Assembly: GCA_964019695.1 (NCBI GenBank)
Contig: OZ026521.1
Span: 37,384,939-37,448,938 of the forward strand
Length of the DNA stretch: 64,000 nucleotides
Direction of reading: 5' to 3'
Source of the DNA: Loripinus fragilis
Taxonomy: Eukaryota; Mollusca; Bivalvia; Lucinida; Lucinidae
Each line of letters begins with the position of its first letter. Position 1 is the stretch's first letter. Shown here one piece after another: positions 43,380-56,400 of the stretch. The position numbers and the translations under genes are program-made. Under the pieces are notes generated by a model. It was not told where the DNA came from and made no database searches. It was given only the letters and a program-made list of their open reading frames with translations.

Positions 43380-43700
43380 AAACACAGTAAAACCTGTCTT
43401 CAGCAGCCACTCGAAAAAGACCAAAAAAGTTTTAAAGATCGATCATTGCTTCATGCAGGTCAAAAGTATTGCAGAATGCTCCAATGAGCATTCTGCAATA
43501 CTTTTGACCTGCATTAAGCCACCATACCATCAGTCTTTAAGGCATTTCCCCGTAGACACACAACCTTAAAACAACGTCATATCAACGTCAATGCGACGTC
43601 ATGACGTCGCATCGACGAGGATACGACGTTGTTTTGACGTCATGTGCTTGCTGGGTTGGTTTGTCTATTTTTGAGCGGCCGCTTAAGACAGGTTTTATTT
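43380..43700. repeat. Foldback MITE (AAACCTGTCTT ends) with internal insertion
   Basis: Paralogue of 3700-3898, with AAACCTGTCTTCAGC and GCGGCCGCTTAAGACAGG ends and GCAGAATGCTCCAATGAGCA at the centre. Confidence 0.8.
43548..43655. mobile_element. 108-bp ACGTC-rich palindromic insertion
   Basis: ACAACGTCATATCAACGTCA / TGCGACGTC-A-TGACGTCGCA then ACGACGTTGTTTTGACGTCA: arms built from repeated ACGTC. The copy A paralogue joins GGCATT to TGGTTTGTC without it (near 3850). Confidence 0.8.
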
Positions 43701-43927
43701 TAGTTCTAAGCTGTCATGGGGAGACATCACAAACAGAGGAAAAGCTGATAGATCAGAAGAAGGAGGAGTCATGCATCTACAAGAAGTTTTCTCGTTCTTT
43801 CTCATTCATGCTCGAGGAATTCTCCTAGAATGAAAAGAGAAAAAATACCATTACACTAACAGACCTGTATGAGCAATGTCACCTGAAAACCTTTTTATTG
43901 CATATGTGTGCATTTCAGCAGTGAGAC

Positions 43928-44290
43928 CATTTGGGAAAGTCCATCACAATTCGAGAATCAAATAATGGCTCAGGTGTATGTAAGGAGCATTACGCGTAGT
44001 ACTATGCACCAAAAAGCACCATTTCATTCAGTTTAATCAGCAGAATAATGAAGTTTATGTTTTTCAATAAAATTTCGCTAAAGCTATTGAAAAAACATAA
44101 ACTTCATTTAAGCCGTTTGTTTTGCTGCAATCACACTTGCTATTGTGTTAACATGGTTTCTGCGACGTCGGTGTCACGTTATATAACGTCAGCGTCACGT
44201 TATCACACGCGTTATCAAAGTAGATCCTTTATATACATCCATGGTCTTATTCGACAGAATTTCCTGGAATTGGCCGAGGCAGTTCCGATT
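43928..44290. mobile_element. Copy-B flank insertion with 10-bp duplication
   Basis: 363 bp between GCAGTGAGAC (43918-43927) and GCAGTGGGAC (44291-44300); copy A has one GCAGTGGGAC near 4145. Contains hairpin ATGAAGTTTATGTTTTTCAA / TTGAAAAAACATAAACTTCA at 44048-44108. Confidence 0.78.
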
Positions 44291-44389
44291 GCAGTGGGAC
44301 TAGCACCATTACTGCAAATAATGCTTGACACATGAAAAGTATGATAGTTATAGTTGTAAAATCAATAATTGTAATATTCTAAATATTAT

Positions 44390-44705
44390 CAGATGACGTT
44401 GCACCTGGGAGTGATATAACGCCAGCTACTAAAATATTTATTGACGTTATGTAATGACGGTCATAACAACGCCACATATACATTGCAAACACTTTGCACG
44501 CCCAAAACGCAATTTCAAAGTAATTTTAGTGTCATATATAAAGAGAATCCAACATTTATGCTCCTGTTTTATTGAATTTACTAAACTCATTGCAGAAAGC
44601 GATAAAATGATCGACAAGCTTCGCATTTTATCTCTTCCGCGACCTGTTCAATAAATTCAATCAAACATGATCGATCACTCGTGTAAGGTCCTCTGTTTCT
44701 TAAGT
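44390..44705. mobile_element. Foldback MITE, family 3
   Basis: Paralogue of 4230-4700: GATGACGTTGCACCTGGGAG, then TTTATTGAATTTACTAAAC and GCATTTTATCTCTTCCGCG. Confidence 0.7.
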
Positions 44706-45008
44706 AAATACAGAGCAGGCCTTCTTGGACTTCCCTGGTCTCAAACCTCGGTAAAAAGGTTTTCATGTGACATGAGCTCATATCATATTTGGTCTCTGAA
44801 AAGCTGACCTGAAACAAAATAGTTAAACCAGTTCAAGAGAGCTTAGTTCCGATGACATTATTGCCATGGCATTATTTAAATGTTCATGTGCAGCTATCTA
44901 GTTGGGCTACATGTCTATTTTTTATATGATCACACTTTATGTCCATACTTAGTGTATCCATTAGCAAAAACTCTTGTTAGATTGTACACTTGCACAAGCT
45001 TATCTGAG

Positions 45009-47955
45009 GCCAGAATCTTTTATTAGTTGATTTACAAACCCTCTTACTGTAATTTTCCGGAAAGTTGAAAAAAAAAAAATTTCTAAATTTTTGTTTTTGT
45101 TTTGTCGCCGACTCTAAATATTATTTGTTTTGTTGAAAAAATAATATATTTTTGAGGTTCTGTCCGTGTATTTTTGAGAGTGACACTGTTAAAAGTGATT
45201 GTCCTGTCCAGATTTTAAGGAAAATGATAATGACGTCGCGTCAGATGTTGGTGTTAATTTTAAAAACGTACGGGTCCTCTCTATTGAAAGTTCTCTATTT
45301 CACTTATTCCATTATACATTTTTACAAAATAAACATCAAAGAAAAGGTTATTAATTATGTTTTGCATTGATGAAAAACGAAAGACAAATTAAGATACAAA
45401 GAAAAAGTTATCGCTAACATGTTCCGTATAAATTGCCGATTTTTTGCATGTAGAGACGTAACAGAAATCGTTTGGCGGAGTGTTTCTAAATCCAAAAGTT
45501 TTAACTAATAATGCATGAAATCTTGTAATTTTCCCCGCATAGCTACTTTTTGTGCTTATCCTCACCACGACATGCGCGAAACTGGCGTTAATCGGCAAAC
45601 TAACCAGAAATAGCAACCATGCAAAGAAACGAAACGTGTAGAGATTTAAAGAAAACGTTGAAAACATGGGGTTTGTGTACTTATGTTGATGTATTACTTT
45701 TTAGTGCCTCGTGTTTTTGAAATTCGAAGTATATCACAAAAATGTGTTTTCAAATTAGAACTAAAATTTGGATTTATTCTTGATTTTTTCCATATTTAGA
45801 GCAAAAATTTGTTATTTTGCTATGTCTAGCAAAAATGTCACTCTCACGCAAATGGCGTCTTCGGAAATATGAGACATTAATTCAATACTAAATGAAAAGA
45901 TGTTTCTTCAAACTTATTTCTCTCTAAATAAGATATGTAAATGCGTTTTTTCATATATTTTATTTTGTTTTTGAATTTAGAGAAATTGTTAAATATTGAA
46001 TAAAATATCGCTAAAATTCTTTGTCTAGCAAAAATGTCACAGACACTGTTTTTTTTTTTTACTTTGCTAATCGCGTCGTAAAAACGTTCACATTTTAGCG
46101 TTATATTATGCGTAAATGCCAAAAACTTAATTGCACATTTTCTTAAAACTTATATACTTATATATTGATGCATTAGCATAGTCTTGTAGGACACTGTCCT
46201 ATATAAAGTAATATAAAATAGGTCACTGGCCAGAATAAATTCGAGAAATCTGAATATTCAGTGACCTTTACCCCTGTTTTCAGGAATATTCAGGAAATAT
46301 ATCATAAGAGCTTGAAATTTGATCCTTATTCACTCCTATAGCCCCTAAACCGAAAGCTCATAATGTCATTACGAAATGATGACATTTAAGCTTTTGGTCA
46401 TGAGGCATGTACATGTAATGTAAGCTCCTGTGTATATATACAGCCACAGGACATATCCACTCTCCACCCAGTGACGTTGCCGCTCAAATCGATGTATTTC
46501 CAGATGTTTTGCAAAAAATTATTGTCCAAAAACTATAGAAGCTACTATTTTGAAAAAAGTACCAAATGAAAGCAAATTGATTTACGCAATAAACATTTTT
46601 ATTGTATCTTCTCGGTTTCTGTTGTTTTCGTATGGTAGTAATTTTAACGCATACACAAATTAAATAGAAAGTTTTCGGTGACGTTAACGTTAGCGTCTAC
46701 GGGAATAGTAATGTTTTAAAATTTACATTCACTTTTAAATGCGTTCTACTTGAGAACCAAAACGGTGTAATTAATTCAATCATTTATTGTATATTGCTGC
46801 TCTCTATTTGCTCTTCATCCCTGTAAGTTTTATAAAATTTAACCCATTAAGTTTGTCATTGTAATTTTTACAAAATTCTAGAAAGGTATTGTTTCAAGCG
46901 GCGACGTCGCAAAGTGGCAAACAACTACATGTCCCGAGACTGTACATCATATTGCTAGGTATTAGTAATAGTCAACTCATTGGAAGCCATACGATGAAAA
47001 GGGTGTGTCTGAAACTCAAACGTGACGTGCTCGAATCTCAAATTAATTTATTTCTTTTTGTTTTCATTCATTTGTGTCTAAATGTTTGTTTGGGCCAACA
47101 CTAACTCTTGGCGATATTTTGGTCATTATCGCATATACGCAAAAGCCTTGTGAAAATGTGGATGCTGACATACATGTATCAAGCGATGATAGAGGTCTCA
47201 ATTCTACAGCTATTAATCATCTACATTCATACCTTACTCTGACGAGCCTGTACCATTACAAAGACTTTCCCCGAGTCGCGAGTCCTAGTTGCTGGACAAT
47301 GCGATAAGTACCAAACGCTTACGTATTGGCTAATTTTTATATTAAACATGCAAAGGTGTGTGCAGCGAAGATATCCTTAAGACCTATAATCACCCTGTCT
47401 GTCCGTCCGTCTGTCCATTGAAGTCTACTGCAACGAAAATAGATTTATGTAGTTAATAAGCACCGACCGACCAATCGCATTTACTACTGAAAATAATTGT
47501 GCTTACCTGGGTATACCCTACTTTTCGTAATTCTACTCGGGAACATGTATTAATAAAACCTTTAAAAACTTAAATATATATAAACCAAAACAAACTTTTC
47601 ATCTGATCATTTTACAACTGGGCATGTGTGCTTAGAAATATTAACGCTAGGAAGATCGCCTCTCTTATCTGTGAAAATCTCATTGTTTGACGTGTTTAAA
47701 CAACTTTTGACGTTACACAAATTAACACCAACATCTGACGCGACGTCAAAATATTTAATACAGACTGTTCGTTTACCTTACTAGTTTTACTGTTCTTTTT
47801 CTGGAGATATTAAAAAAAAGCTTTGAAAAAAAAAATAATAAGTTCTGAAAATGACTACTGGTCATTTTCAGAGCGTTTTTATTTATTTATTTTTTGTCCC
47901 TCCGACCCTAAATCTGAAAAAAATCCCGTAAATCAAGTAATATAAAAATTATGGC
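45009..47955. mobile_element. 2.95-kb inverted-repeat DNA transposon, copy-B flank only
   Basis: The left end GCCAGAATCTTTTATTA..TTGATTTAC pairs with the right end read from the other strand, GCCATAATTTTTATATTA..TTGATTTAC. Target duplication CTGAG at 45004-45008 and 47956-47960. A second inverted pair, GACGTCGCGTCAGATGTTGG, lies about 230 bp inside each end. Copy A has the unfilled site at about 5220. No transposase motif was found in its short open frames, so it is probably non-autonomous. Confidence 0.85.
45389..45667 (-). CDS. Short open frame with signal-peptide-like start, inside the transposon
   Basis: 92 codons beginning MFSTFSLNLYTFRFFAWLLF and followed by LVSLPINASFA, a good secretory signal sequence with Ala-x-Ala-like end. 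GTGAGG at 45565 could be a splice donor right after it. It lies within an element specific to this locus, so it is not assigned to the receptor. The product is unknown, and it may not be a gene. Confidence 0.25.
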   Translation of the reverse strand: MFSTFSLNLYTFRFFAWLLFLVSLPINASFAHVVVRISTKSSYAGKITRFHALLVKTFGFRNTPPNDFCYVSTCKKSAIYTEHVSDNFFFVS

Positions 47956-48507
47956 CTGAGCCTTTACTGTTCACTTATGTAATGAATTAAGAAACCTCAT
48001 AAACTGGCTTATTTGTGTATTATTTTCCATTCATTTCTTTTAAAACATGAATTTATGCTCAAAATTAGAACTGCCTTACAGATACAGCTGGAGTTCCAAA
48101 ATCTATTTGAATGGTTATTTTGCATAACATTAGGAGCCCTACCACTGCACAGCCAAATAATTCCTTGACCAATAAAGGAACAAGGACGTATAGTATGCAT
48201 ATAACTGTTAGTTAAAAGAATGAATTATGATATAAGTATCCTATAATAACAGTCAGAAAAGTTAGAGAATTCAAGCAAGTTGGCACTAACTATGACTTTA
48301 CATGATCTAAAACCTATCATCAATATGTAATTAAGTGACCTGAATTTTGATTGATCTAGAGCGTGTCATCTGCAGGGCAACATTCTGCAATGTTACCCTG
48401 TTATAGCCCTTGTAGGTATTTCCTTCTGATAATGTTTCAAGGAGCCTTTAAAAATATGAAAACGCGATCTACCATGGTGAACAAGAAAAATAATCCATTA
48501 TTCGTGT

Positions 48508-48675
48508 GAGGATGGGATAGAAAAAATTGTCCCTTACGATCACCGTTTGTCTTCACTCGACAAGCATCGTGATGGCAAACGGTGATCCTTGGAATTGATT
48601 TTTCCATCCCATCCTCATGATAGATTCTTATACTCTCTTGCCAGCCTTGTGATACCAAACAGTGATTCTCGGGGA
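48508..48675. repeat. Inverted repeats, paralogue of 6097-6300
   Basis: GAGGATGGGATAGAAAAAAT pairs with ATTTTTCCATCCCATCCTC, with a CACCGTTTGTCTTCACTCGA / GATGGCAAACGGTG inner hairpin. Confidence 0.75.
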
Positions 48676-50278
48676 CTTTGGGCTTGTAAAAGTATCATGT
48701 GTCTATTTATTCTCAATTTACAGGTAATATTGCCTACAGGCTTTATACTGAGACAATACTACATGCGCAAGGTGAACAAACCATCATGTTACGATCACAC
48801 AAGAGCAAAATTGTATATTTATACTATGGTAGATATTCAGGAAGCCAGTGTCTCAAATCAATAGTAATATTTAAACTTAAGTTTGGTGTTAACTTGCACA
48901 ATACGATATATGAGGAATAAATGTTAATATTGTCTTGTTATATGTAAAAGTAAAAGCTATCCTTTTTGTATGCTGATGATACAGAGTATCCATGGGGTTT
49001 TACGTTGAAGTCTGAATGGACAAAATCTATCAACAGTTCATCACTCAATTACATATTTTCTGTTGTTGTGTTTTAATTACAATAACATGACGCTTATTAA
49101 AAATATGCAAAATACATATTTAGTACCATCACACTTGAATGGGTAGACATATAGGGGAAGAAGTATACATAAAACATGAGGTAGAAAGCAACATGCAGGA
49201 GAATTGTTCAAACGGGAATCAGATTAAAGACTGACTACAACCAGAGGACAAACTGAAAAAAGATATCGTGTAAATACAAGTTAATACAAACGTTTGCTAT
49301 GATTACTATTATATAATTACAGTATATTGAAAATTATGATTGTGTGCCTAGTCTTTTGAAATGAGCCAGTTCTTATTTTACCAATTTTATCATTTTAATT
49401 GTCATAGTTTAAACATAAATTTTGAAACATTATTTTAGCAAACTTAGACCAGTTTCTCGTAAAATTCACCTAGCAGGTATTGCTTTCTGTTTGAATAAGG
49501 AAAGGAACAGTAAAATAGTTTGCTTTGAAAGTCAGATTTATGAGACTGTCTAAAACAATGTGCCTTAGATTCTGAAGCTTAAATGTTAGTCATTTTTATA
49601 TTTGAATCATGAAATGAATGAAGTAAACTTAGAGAAACATAATTGAAGTGGCAATAACTTTATATTATATATAGCTATGTCTTCAAGTTTAAAGCAGTTT
49701 TCTATTCTTTCAATGCATATAGATTTTAACAAATGAAACTCCCAAAGAAATGGTGATTTATGTTGGAATAATCAACTGATGAAACTATAAATGTTGAATT
49801 TGGCATTTTGTTACTGAAGCAATCGCATTTACAAAAGAGAAATGACTATCAAGAAGAAACGATTTAGATTATGTGTAAATTAACTGACTGACAATAACTG
49901 ACGCACTTGTTTTTTATGAGTTATAATCTCACACACAACTCTGCTTATTAGAAATAAAAAATGTTAAGAAAATGTGAAATTTATTTGAATGATTATTGAA
50001 AAAGTAACAAATTACATCAAATTTTATTTGTTGAAATCACAAAGATAATGGCAACGTCTGCCTTTTATAATCACATGCAAGAGAAATATATTAAGATGGT
50101 TAAAAAGCACATCTACATAACATGAAAAATTGTAGTAAGAAAATTTGATTATAAATTTTGAAAGTATACAAAAACGTTAGAAAGAGAATGGATATTATGA
50201 TAAAACTATACAAAATAGTCGTTTTCTCAGCGTAGCCTTGTGATATGTTCCTCTGTAACAGTCCTCAGCCAAGTAAAC

Positions 50279-50482
50279 TTATTTGTTCCACGGTGTAGCT
50301 TCATTATCTTGGCGTGACAAATCTGCATCATTATCATTATAATTAAATGCGCTATACATTCTTTGCTTATTTCTAGTATTTGCTTCAGTATTTTCTTTAG
50401 TCTCTCTGTCGTCACCACCAACACCTCTCCCAAGAGCTTCAACAATATCCATTGCAACAAACGAGCCACGAACTAAGGCTTT
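50279..50482 (-). CDS. iGluR B, exon x12: cytoplasmic tail and stop
   Basis: 67 codons and TAA following CGTTTCAG at 50483. Tail differences from copy A include Lys-Leu to Arg-Met, Ser to Asn and His to Arg, so this is the fastest-changing coding part. Upstream of the extended open frame copy B has an in-frame TAA just before the ATG, which argues for the acceptor chosen here. Confidence 0.65.
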   Translation of the reverse strand, partial: KALVRGSFVAMDIVEALGRGVGGDDRETKENTEANTRNKQRMYSAFNYNDNDADLSRQDNEATPWNK

Positions 50483-53400
50483 CTGAAACGGAGCATAAAG
50501 TTGTTTTCTGTTGATTCTATGAAATATCCCAGCAATCTTTAACGTAAAATATACTACAAATTTTAGTAAACTTTTCATTTAGCATTTCTGATCAGAGGTT
50601 TTAGACTCTAATTCCTCTAGTTATTTTAACTTTTGTAACTTTATACTCATGCTATACTGAAAGATTGTACAAAAGCCAACAAAGCTAATACAAGGTTTTC
50701 ACAGTTATATAATACCTGTAGTACAAACAGATGATGCACAGATTTCAACAGCTGATTTACATGTTTCTAGAAGTAAGAAAGATTGGTAGAATTGTATAGG
50801 TGTTTTAAAGATCATAAGATGGTGACAGATATGAAATACAGACACAACAAATGTTTAACAACTCAAATCCATAATCAAATCCTTTTTGTTTTATCAAAAC
50901 AGAATCAACATTTTTGTTAATAATATAAGACCCCATTAGAAAAGATTGCAGAGTTTTCTTATATATCAGGCATATGTGCAGATTGAGTGATTTAATTTCA
51001 CGTTTGCATCATTAAATCCACATAATGCTGCATTTCATCAGGGTCTACACTGTTTGTAATGCTGCATTTCATCAGGGTCTACACTGTTTGTAAAGGTTCA
51101 AAAGAGCTTCAGACTAAAATACAATATTTCTAAAAGTTATAACCCGACACCCTAGATATGTACAATGGACTATCCTAAGCTTATTGTATCAAACCAGAAG
51201 AAAGAAACCATTAGTATACAATGGGTTAATACTTTCATTCCTTCAATAATGAGTGAAACGGAAAACAAGTGAGTATGACCAAGAACTGCCATATTCAACG
51301 ATCACAGGCCAGCTCATAGCACGGTGAGGAATAGACATACAAAGACACACATATGAATTCAAGAATACAAATAAAGTAAAGCAGTTACTGTTCTCTTTCT
51401 CATCAAGATGGTTGCTAAACTAGAAAGTACTCAAAGAACTATATCACAAAAGCAGGACCAAACACAAAACCCACAGGACCTTTAGCCTCTATATAAAGTA
51501 AGCACCAGTGACACATATTACTTCCCAAAGAGTTTGTCTGAACCAAGCACCTTGAATAGCGTTTGATTGATGAAAGTATAGACTCACCTTGGCACCGCAC
51601 TGCTGAATTCCTGATAAATTTATAGGTTAAATTTTGTGGTATGCTTAACTCTTCAACTTGACTACTAAATAAGAATTATAAATGCTTATCCTTAAACAGT
51701 CAACTAACTGAATAACTCAACACTAGTGTTCAGGAGTCACCCTTGGCCCCACCATTTGATTTTGTAGAGCCATTTTAACTGTAATTCAGTCGCACTTAAC
51801 CCTTTCCATTCTGGATAATGGTAAACAGGTACTTTGGCAAACAGTGAAGACACAGATGAAATGCCTAATATAAGACAGTGTTTCATCAGTGGCTGCACTG
51901 TTTGGTAACATTATTACATACAAACAATCTTCAGGAACAGAAATACATCGTTTTATAGAAATTTGGACTGTCAAACCCTATAAAACACAATATGGACAAT
52001 TCCAAATTTATTGTATCACAATGCAAGGGATAATCCATCAGAATGAAAATTGTTATAATATGTAACACAACAAGCAACAAGAGACCTGACACTATAGTCC
52101 GTGCTCAATAAGAGTACGATGACGAAACAGATTTACAGTAAGAAGTGTGAAAGAAAAAACTATAATTGTCCAATCAGGTGAATAAAGTATCATAACGTGA
52201 CCAACTACGTAACTCTACTCTTATCAAGCATGCACTCTATCAGCAGTGTTTTCTCATTGTTTATATCATGTACTGTATCAATTGTTATTATCTTAGTTAG
52301 GACGAGAGGAACATTTTGAGACCAAATTTGAGCAGATTTGGCGAAATTTTCTATTTTGCAACAAAACCGCATCTTGTACAGTAGATCTACCTCCATGTTA
52401 ATGACGCTGCTTGGTATAAAGTTTGACGTCATCGACTTTCTATGACGTAATTTGTTTTAACCAACCATTATGATCAGTTTGTGCATTCAAACTTTTCAAA
52501 AGAACCATTTCTTGTGAAAGATATATTTTCATTCATGCATATAGATAAGAGGCTGTGCATTATTTTCCCTTTGGAAATCCCCTCACCATGGTAGGCCTTA
52601 GATGGCAGAAAATAAAGGATCTAATGTTCGGTATAATAAAATAAATATTACATTGCCTGATCGGGTGATAGTCGAAAATATCATCCCTCGAAATATGATT
52701 ATCAACCTTGGCTATACCTCAGTTGATAATCACATTCCTCGGGATGATATTTTCAACTATCATCAAATCAGGGAATGTAATATTCATATATTAGCAGGTT
52801 CTCAAACTATTAAACTCTTTTCATGCTCAACTCACTTTAGTACGAAATAATTGAGCCGCAACATGAGATTTCCAACAATGTGGCATTTTGACATGAATAG
52901 ACTCAGTCGAGACTGTGCAGCCTCCTTCTAAGCTTAGAAACTCCAAATGGTGTTCCCTTGGTAGCGTAACAGTCATAGGATATTTAAGCGTATAACAATT
53001 GATCTGTCTGCGCATATGGTCAAGCTGATCTGAGGCTTTGCTGGTCACACATACCACATTGTTGGAAATCTCATGTCATGGCTCAAATTTATTATGTAAT
53101 CTTCACAACTATCAAAACACAACCAGATGGTGCAATTTATTTCTCAGAACAACAAACAATTCCATTATGTTCTAGTCATAAGTTGGCATTTTAAGATTCA
53201 GTTGAGATGTGCATGGAAAACGTTTTAAAACCTTGTAATCTGGTCTCTTACTCCTCATTCTAACTTATAGAGCTGAAGTCTTGCAGGCCAACATGCAATG
53301 TATACTGATAAGTTCAACTGACATTACAAAACATCTTACCCCAACTGATTCAGTACGGTCAAGATAGCAGGCAGGAGTTACTGTTAGGCACTGTTCACCA

Positions 53401-56400
53401 GTAAGCAAATAAAAGTGGTCCACTATCAACTTGCCAGCGAAAAGCCTTTTGAAAGCTGTTTTGATGGTTTGCCTATTGTGGCCAGAGGCTGTATTGTATT
53501 CAGGCAAGTTACCAGTTAGAATCATTATACATCGACCAAAGGCTGAACTTGTATCATATTTGTTAAATCTAATAGAGTCAAGAAACAGTGTTGAGTTATT
53601 TAATCATAAAGACACAAATCTTGTGTTCATCTTGACTTAAAAGATCCACTATTGCATGACACATTTATGCTAACATTTCATGAACGTGCTCATTTGATAG
53701 TTTTGAGGTTGATTTACAAAGCCCATCTCATCTAAATATATTAATACCATCAATTGGGGAGTGTGTTCCATCAGAACCTTAAAGTTAACTCACACTGGTA
53801 AATATATACGTCACTTTGCCGGTATTTACACCTATTGCCGGTACTTCATATAGCAGATGTGGTAGGTAATTTCATTTTTGTCTGTGTGAATACTATATGG
53901 AAAAACATGCCACATGCCCAAGGGACTATAGACTTCAATCATTTTTAAGTATTCAGCATGTGCATGTCGATCTATGTAAGCATTTAGGAATAGATTCAAG
54001 TACAGATCTTATACCTATCATACGGATCGGTAATGGAATCTATTCCTAAATGCTTACACAAGTCGCCATGTGCATGCCGAATATTTAAAAATGATTGAAT
54101 TTTATAGTCCCTTTGGCATACGGCATGTTTTTCTATTTAGTATTAACACCTTTATATACCACATCCGGTCTATGAAGTACCGGCAATACGCATAAATACC
54201 AGCAAATCGACGTATACATTTACCAATGTGTAACTGATGGAAAATCTTCCTTGTCAAGATATGAAAAAAAAACACACCACAATCCTTATATTATGTACTA
54301 ATGATATGTGACACTCTTTTACTTTCCAATCTAGCACTTACCTTTTTAATATTTTTGGATATTTGTTTAGCAAAGTATTCAGCAAGACAAACAACAGCAG
54401 CAACAGCTATTCCTCCTACGAGAATAAAGAATACCCCAGCCACATTTTCTATTTGTAGTTCTGACGTCTCATCAGCTGATGATTTGGCATAGTCAGGGCA
54501 ACTTCTTCTACCCCACCACCTATGATAAAACAGAAATTCAGATAAATTCTTTTCTATTCTATAGGCTTGTTCTGATAACTTATTTATACTTTCTGCAATA
54601 AAATGGGCCATCCCAAACAATAATGTTACTGTTTATTTATTTATTATGCGTACAATTTTTAAGAGGACACCCTATTAGCTAAGATAACTGGCGACCCTCT
54701 TAAACAAATTAATAAAATAATACAACTATATACATAAGTACAACACAAACCAGTGGGAACAAATTTAAATCACTTTGAATAATGGAAGGTATGAAATGAG
54801 TTAAGTCATGAGACTTTTTAGACATAGAGAATACTAGGTGAGTGTCTTTTGATATCAAGTTTACCGGGCAAGGCTTTGAGAAGGTTTGTTGACATTGTGA
54901 GGTTTGCCGAGCAATTCAACATGCCTTCTCTAAGCCGAGCCTGGTTTAAGAAGATTAAAGCTGAAAATTATAGACCCGACCCCCAACTAATAAAATAATA
55001 CAACACAAACCAGTGGGAACAAATTTAAATCACCTTGAACAATGACAGGTATGAAATAAGTCAAGTCATGAGACTTTTTAGATATAGAAAATACTAGGTG
55101 AGTGTCTTTTGATATTAGGTTTACCTGGCAAGGCTTTGAGAATGCTTATTGGCATCGTGAGGCTTGCCAAGCGATTCAACATGCGTTCTCAAAGCTGAGC
55201 CTGGTAAACTTTATATCAAAAGATGCGAACCTGGTATTCTATTTATCAGTTTACCCGTAACTTGCGATTATGAAGTAATGTTTGATTTTTGTGTTGATTC
55301 AGCGTCATTAGCAACGTCATTCAAAATGTGCAACGTCATCATGACCTGATAAAGGCACATGCCATGAGATAGACCATGTTTACCAGGCAGCGGCAGCAAT
55401 ACAGTTAATATGAGAGGTAACTGATAATAATGTATATCAAAGCCAGATATCCAGTTTCATAGGATAATTGGGCATGCATACTCAAAGTATAACTTAACGC
55501 GCATGCAAAACATGTTATCATAATATTTGTTAAGATAGTAACTGATGATTATTGAAATAGATGATGACAAAAGAAAGAGCCTTGCATTTACTGCAGAATA
55601 TGATGTGTGCCTTAAGCTATGGTGATATAAATACATATATGCATATAATAACAAATAATCAGACCAAGCAGAACATGTTATATAAATTAATGATCACACA
55701 GCGGGCAGTGGCTGGCAAGCAAAACGCCATTTGAATGGCATTTTTCTGGTAGGCTGATAGTGGTCCAATACTGTATACTTGCTTGGCATTGACTTACTTA
55801 TTTTCTAACTCATGGAGAGTTCCTCTGTTGCTTAGTTTAAGAACTGCCATAGAAAGCTCCTCTCTGTATGTGGCTCCGGGTGGAACTGCTATACCAAAAC
55901 CCTTAGGATCAAAAGGAGGTCCCACTTCCATAAAATCACAGTCCTGTATTGTCTTGTATTTGTTCACAGTTGTGTCCCAAAAGAAAGCATAATTTCCAGC
56001 TTTTATCTTCTTAAACCCTTCCTCAGTATTTGCTACAAGTGAAGATGTGTCTATTTCTGACATCTGTGCCCACATCTTAGAGAAATGTTCGATGTCAGTG
56101 TTCTTGAAGAAAGACATGATACCACTACTCTTCACTGTGCCATACTGTATCTTTGTTTGTGAAGCCAGGTCAGTCACAGACTTGATAGGGGTATTTATCT
56201 TCTTTACAGTTAGAAACGCAGCCAGGTTTGCAGTATATGAAGAAATTAGTATAAGCGCGAAGAACCACCAAGAAGATGTTAATATTCTTCCTGGAAGTGT
56301 TGTTGGTGAAGCATCTGTGCCTCCTTGAAGAAGAGCACCAAACACAAACCAAAAGCTTTCTCTAAAACTGATGGAGGGATACTCCTTACTGTCCACATTT

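Larger units (their letters stand above)
41000..50000. other. 3' flank of copy B, paralogous to 0.9-7.65 kb
   Basis: Aligned with the copy A flank; differences are mostly the insertions listed separately. No host gene supported. Confidence 0.75.
50483..54341 (-). other. Intron between x11 and x12, copy B
   Basis: 3.9 kb. Holds a 34-bp direct repeat (TAATGCTGCATTTCATCAGG at 51025 and 51059), two foldbacks, a family-1 and a family-2 MITE. 51100-52080 and 53090-53790 hold nothing I recognise. Confidence 0.7.
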
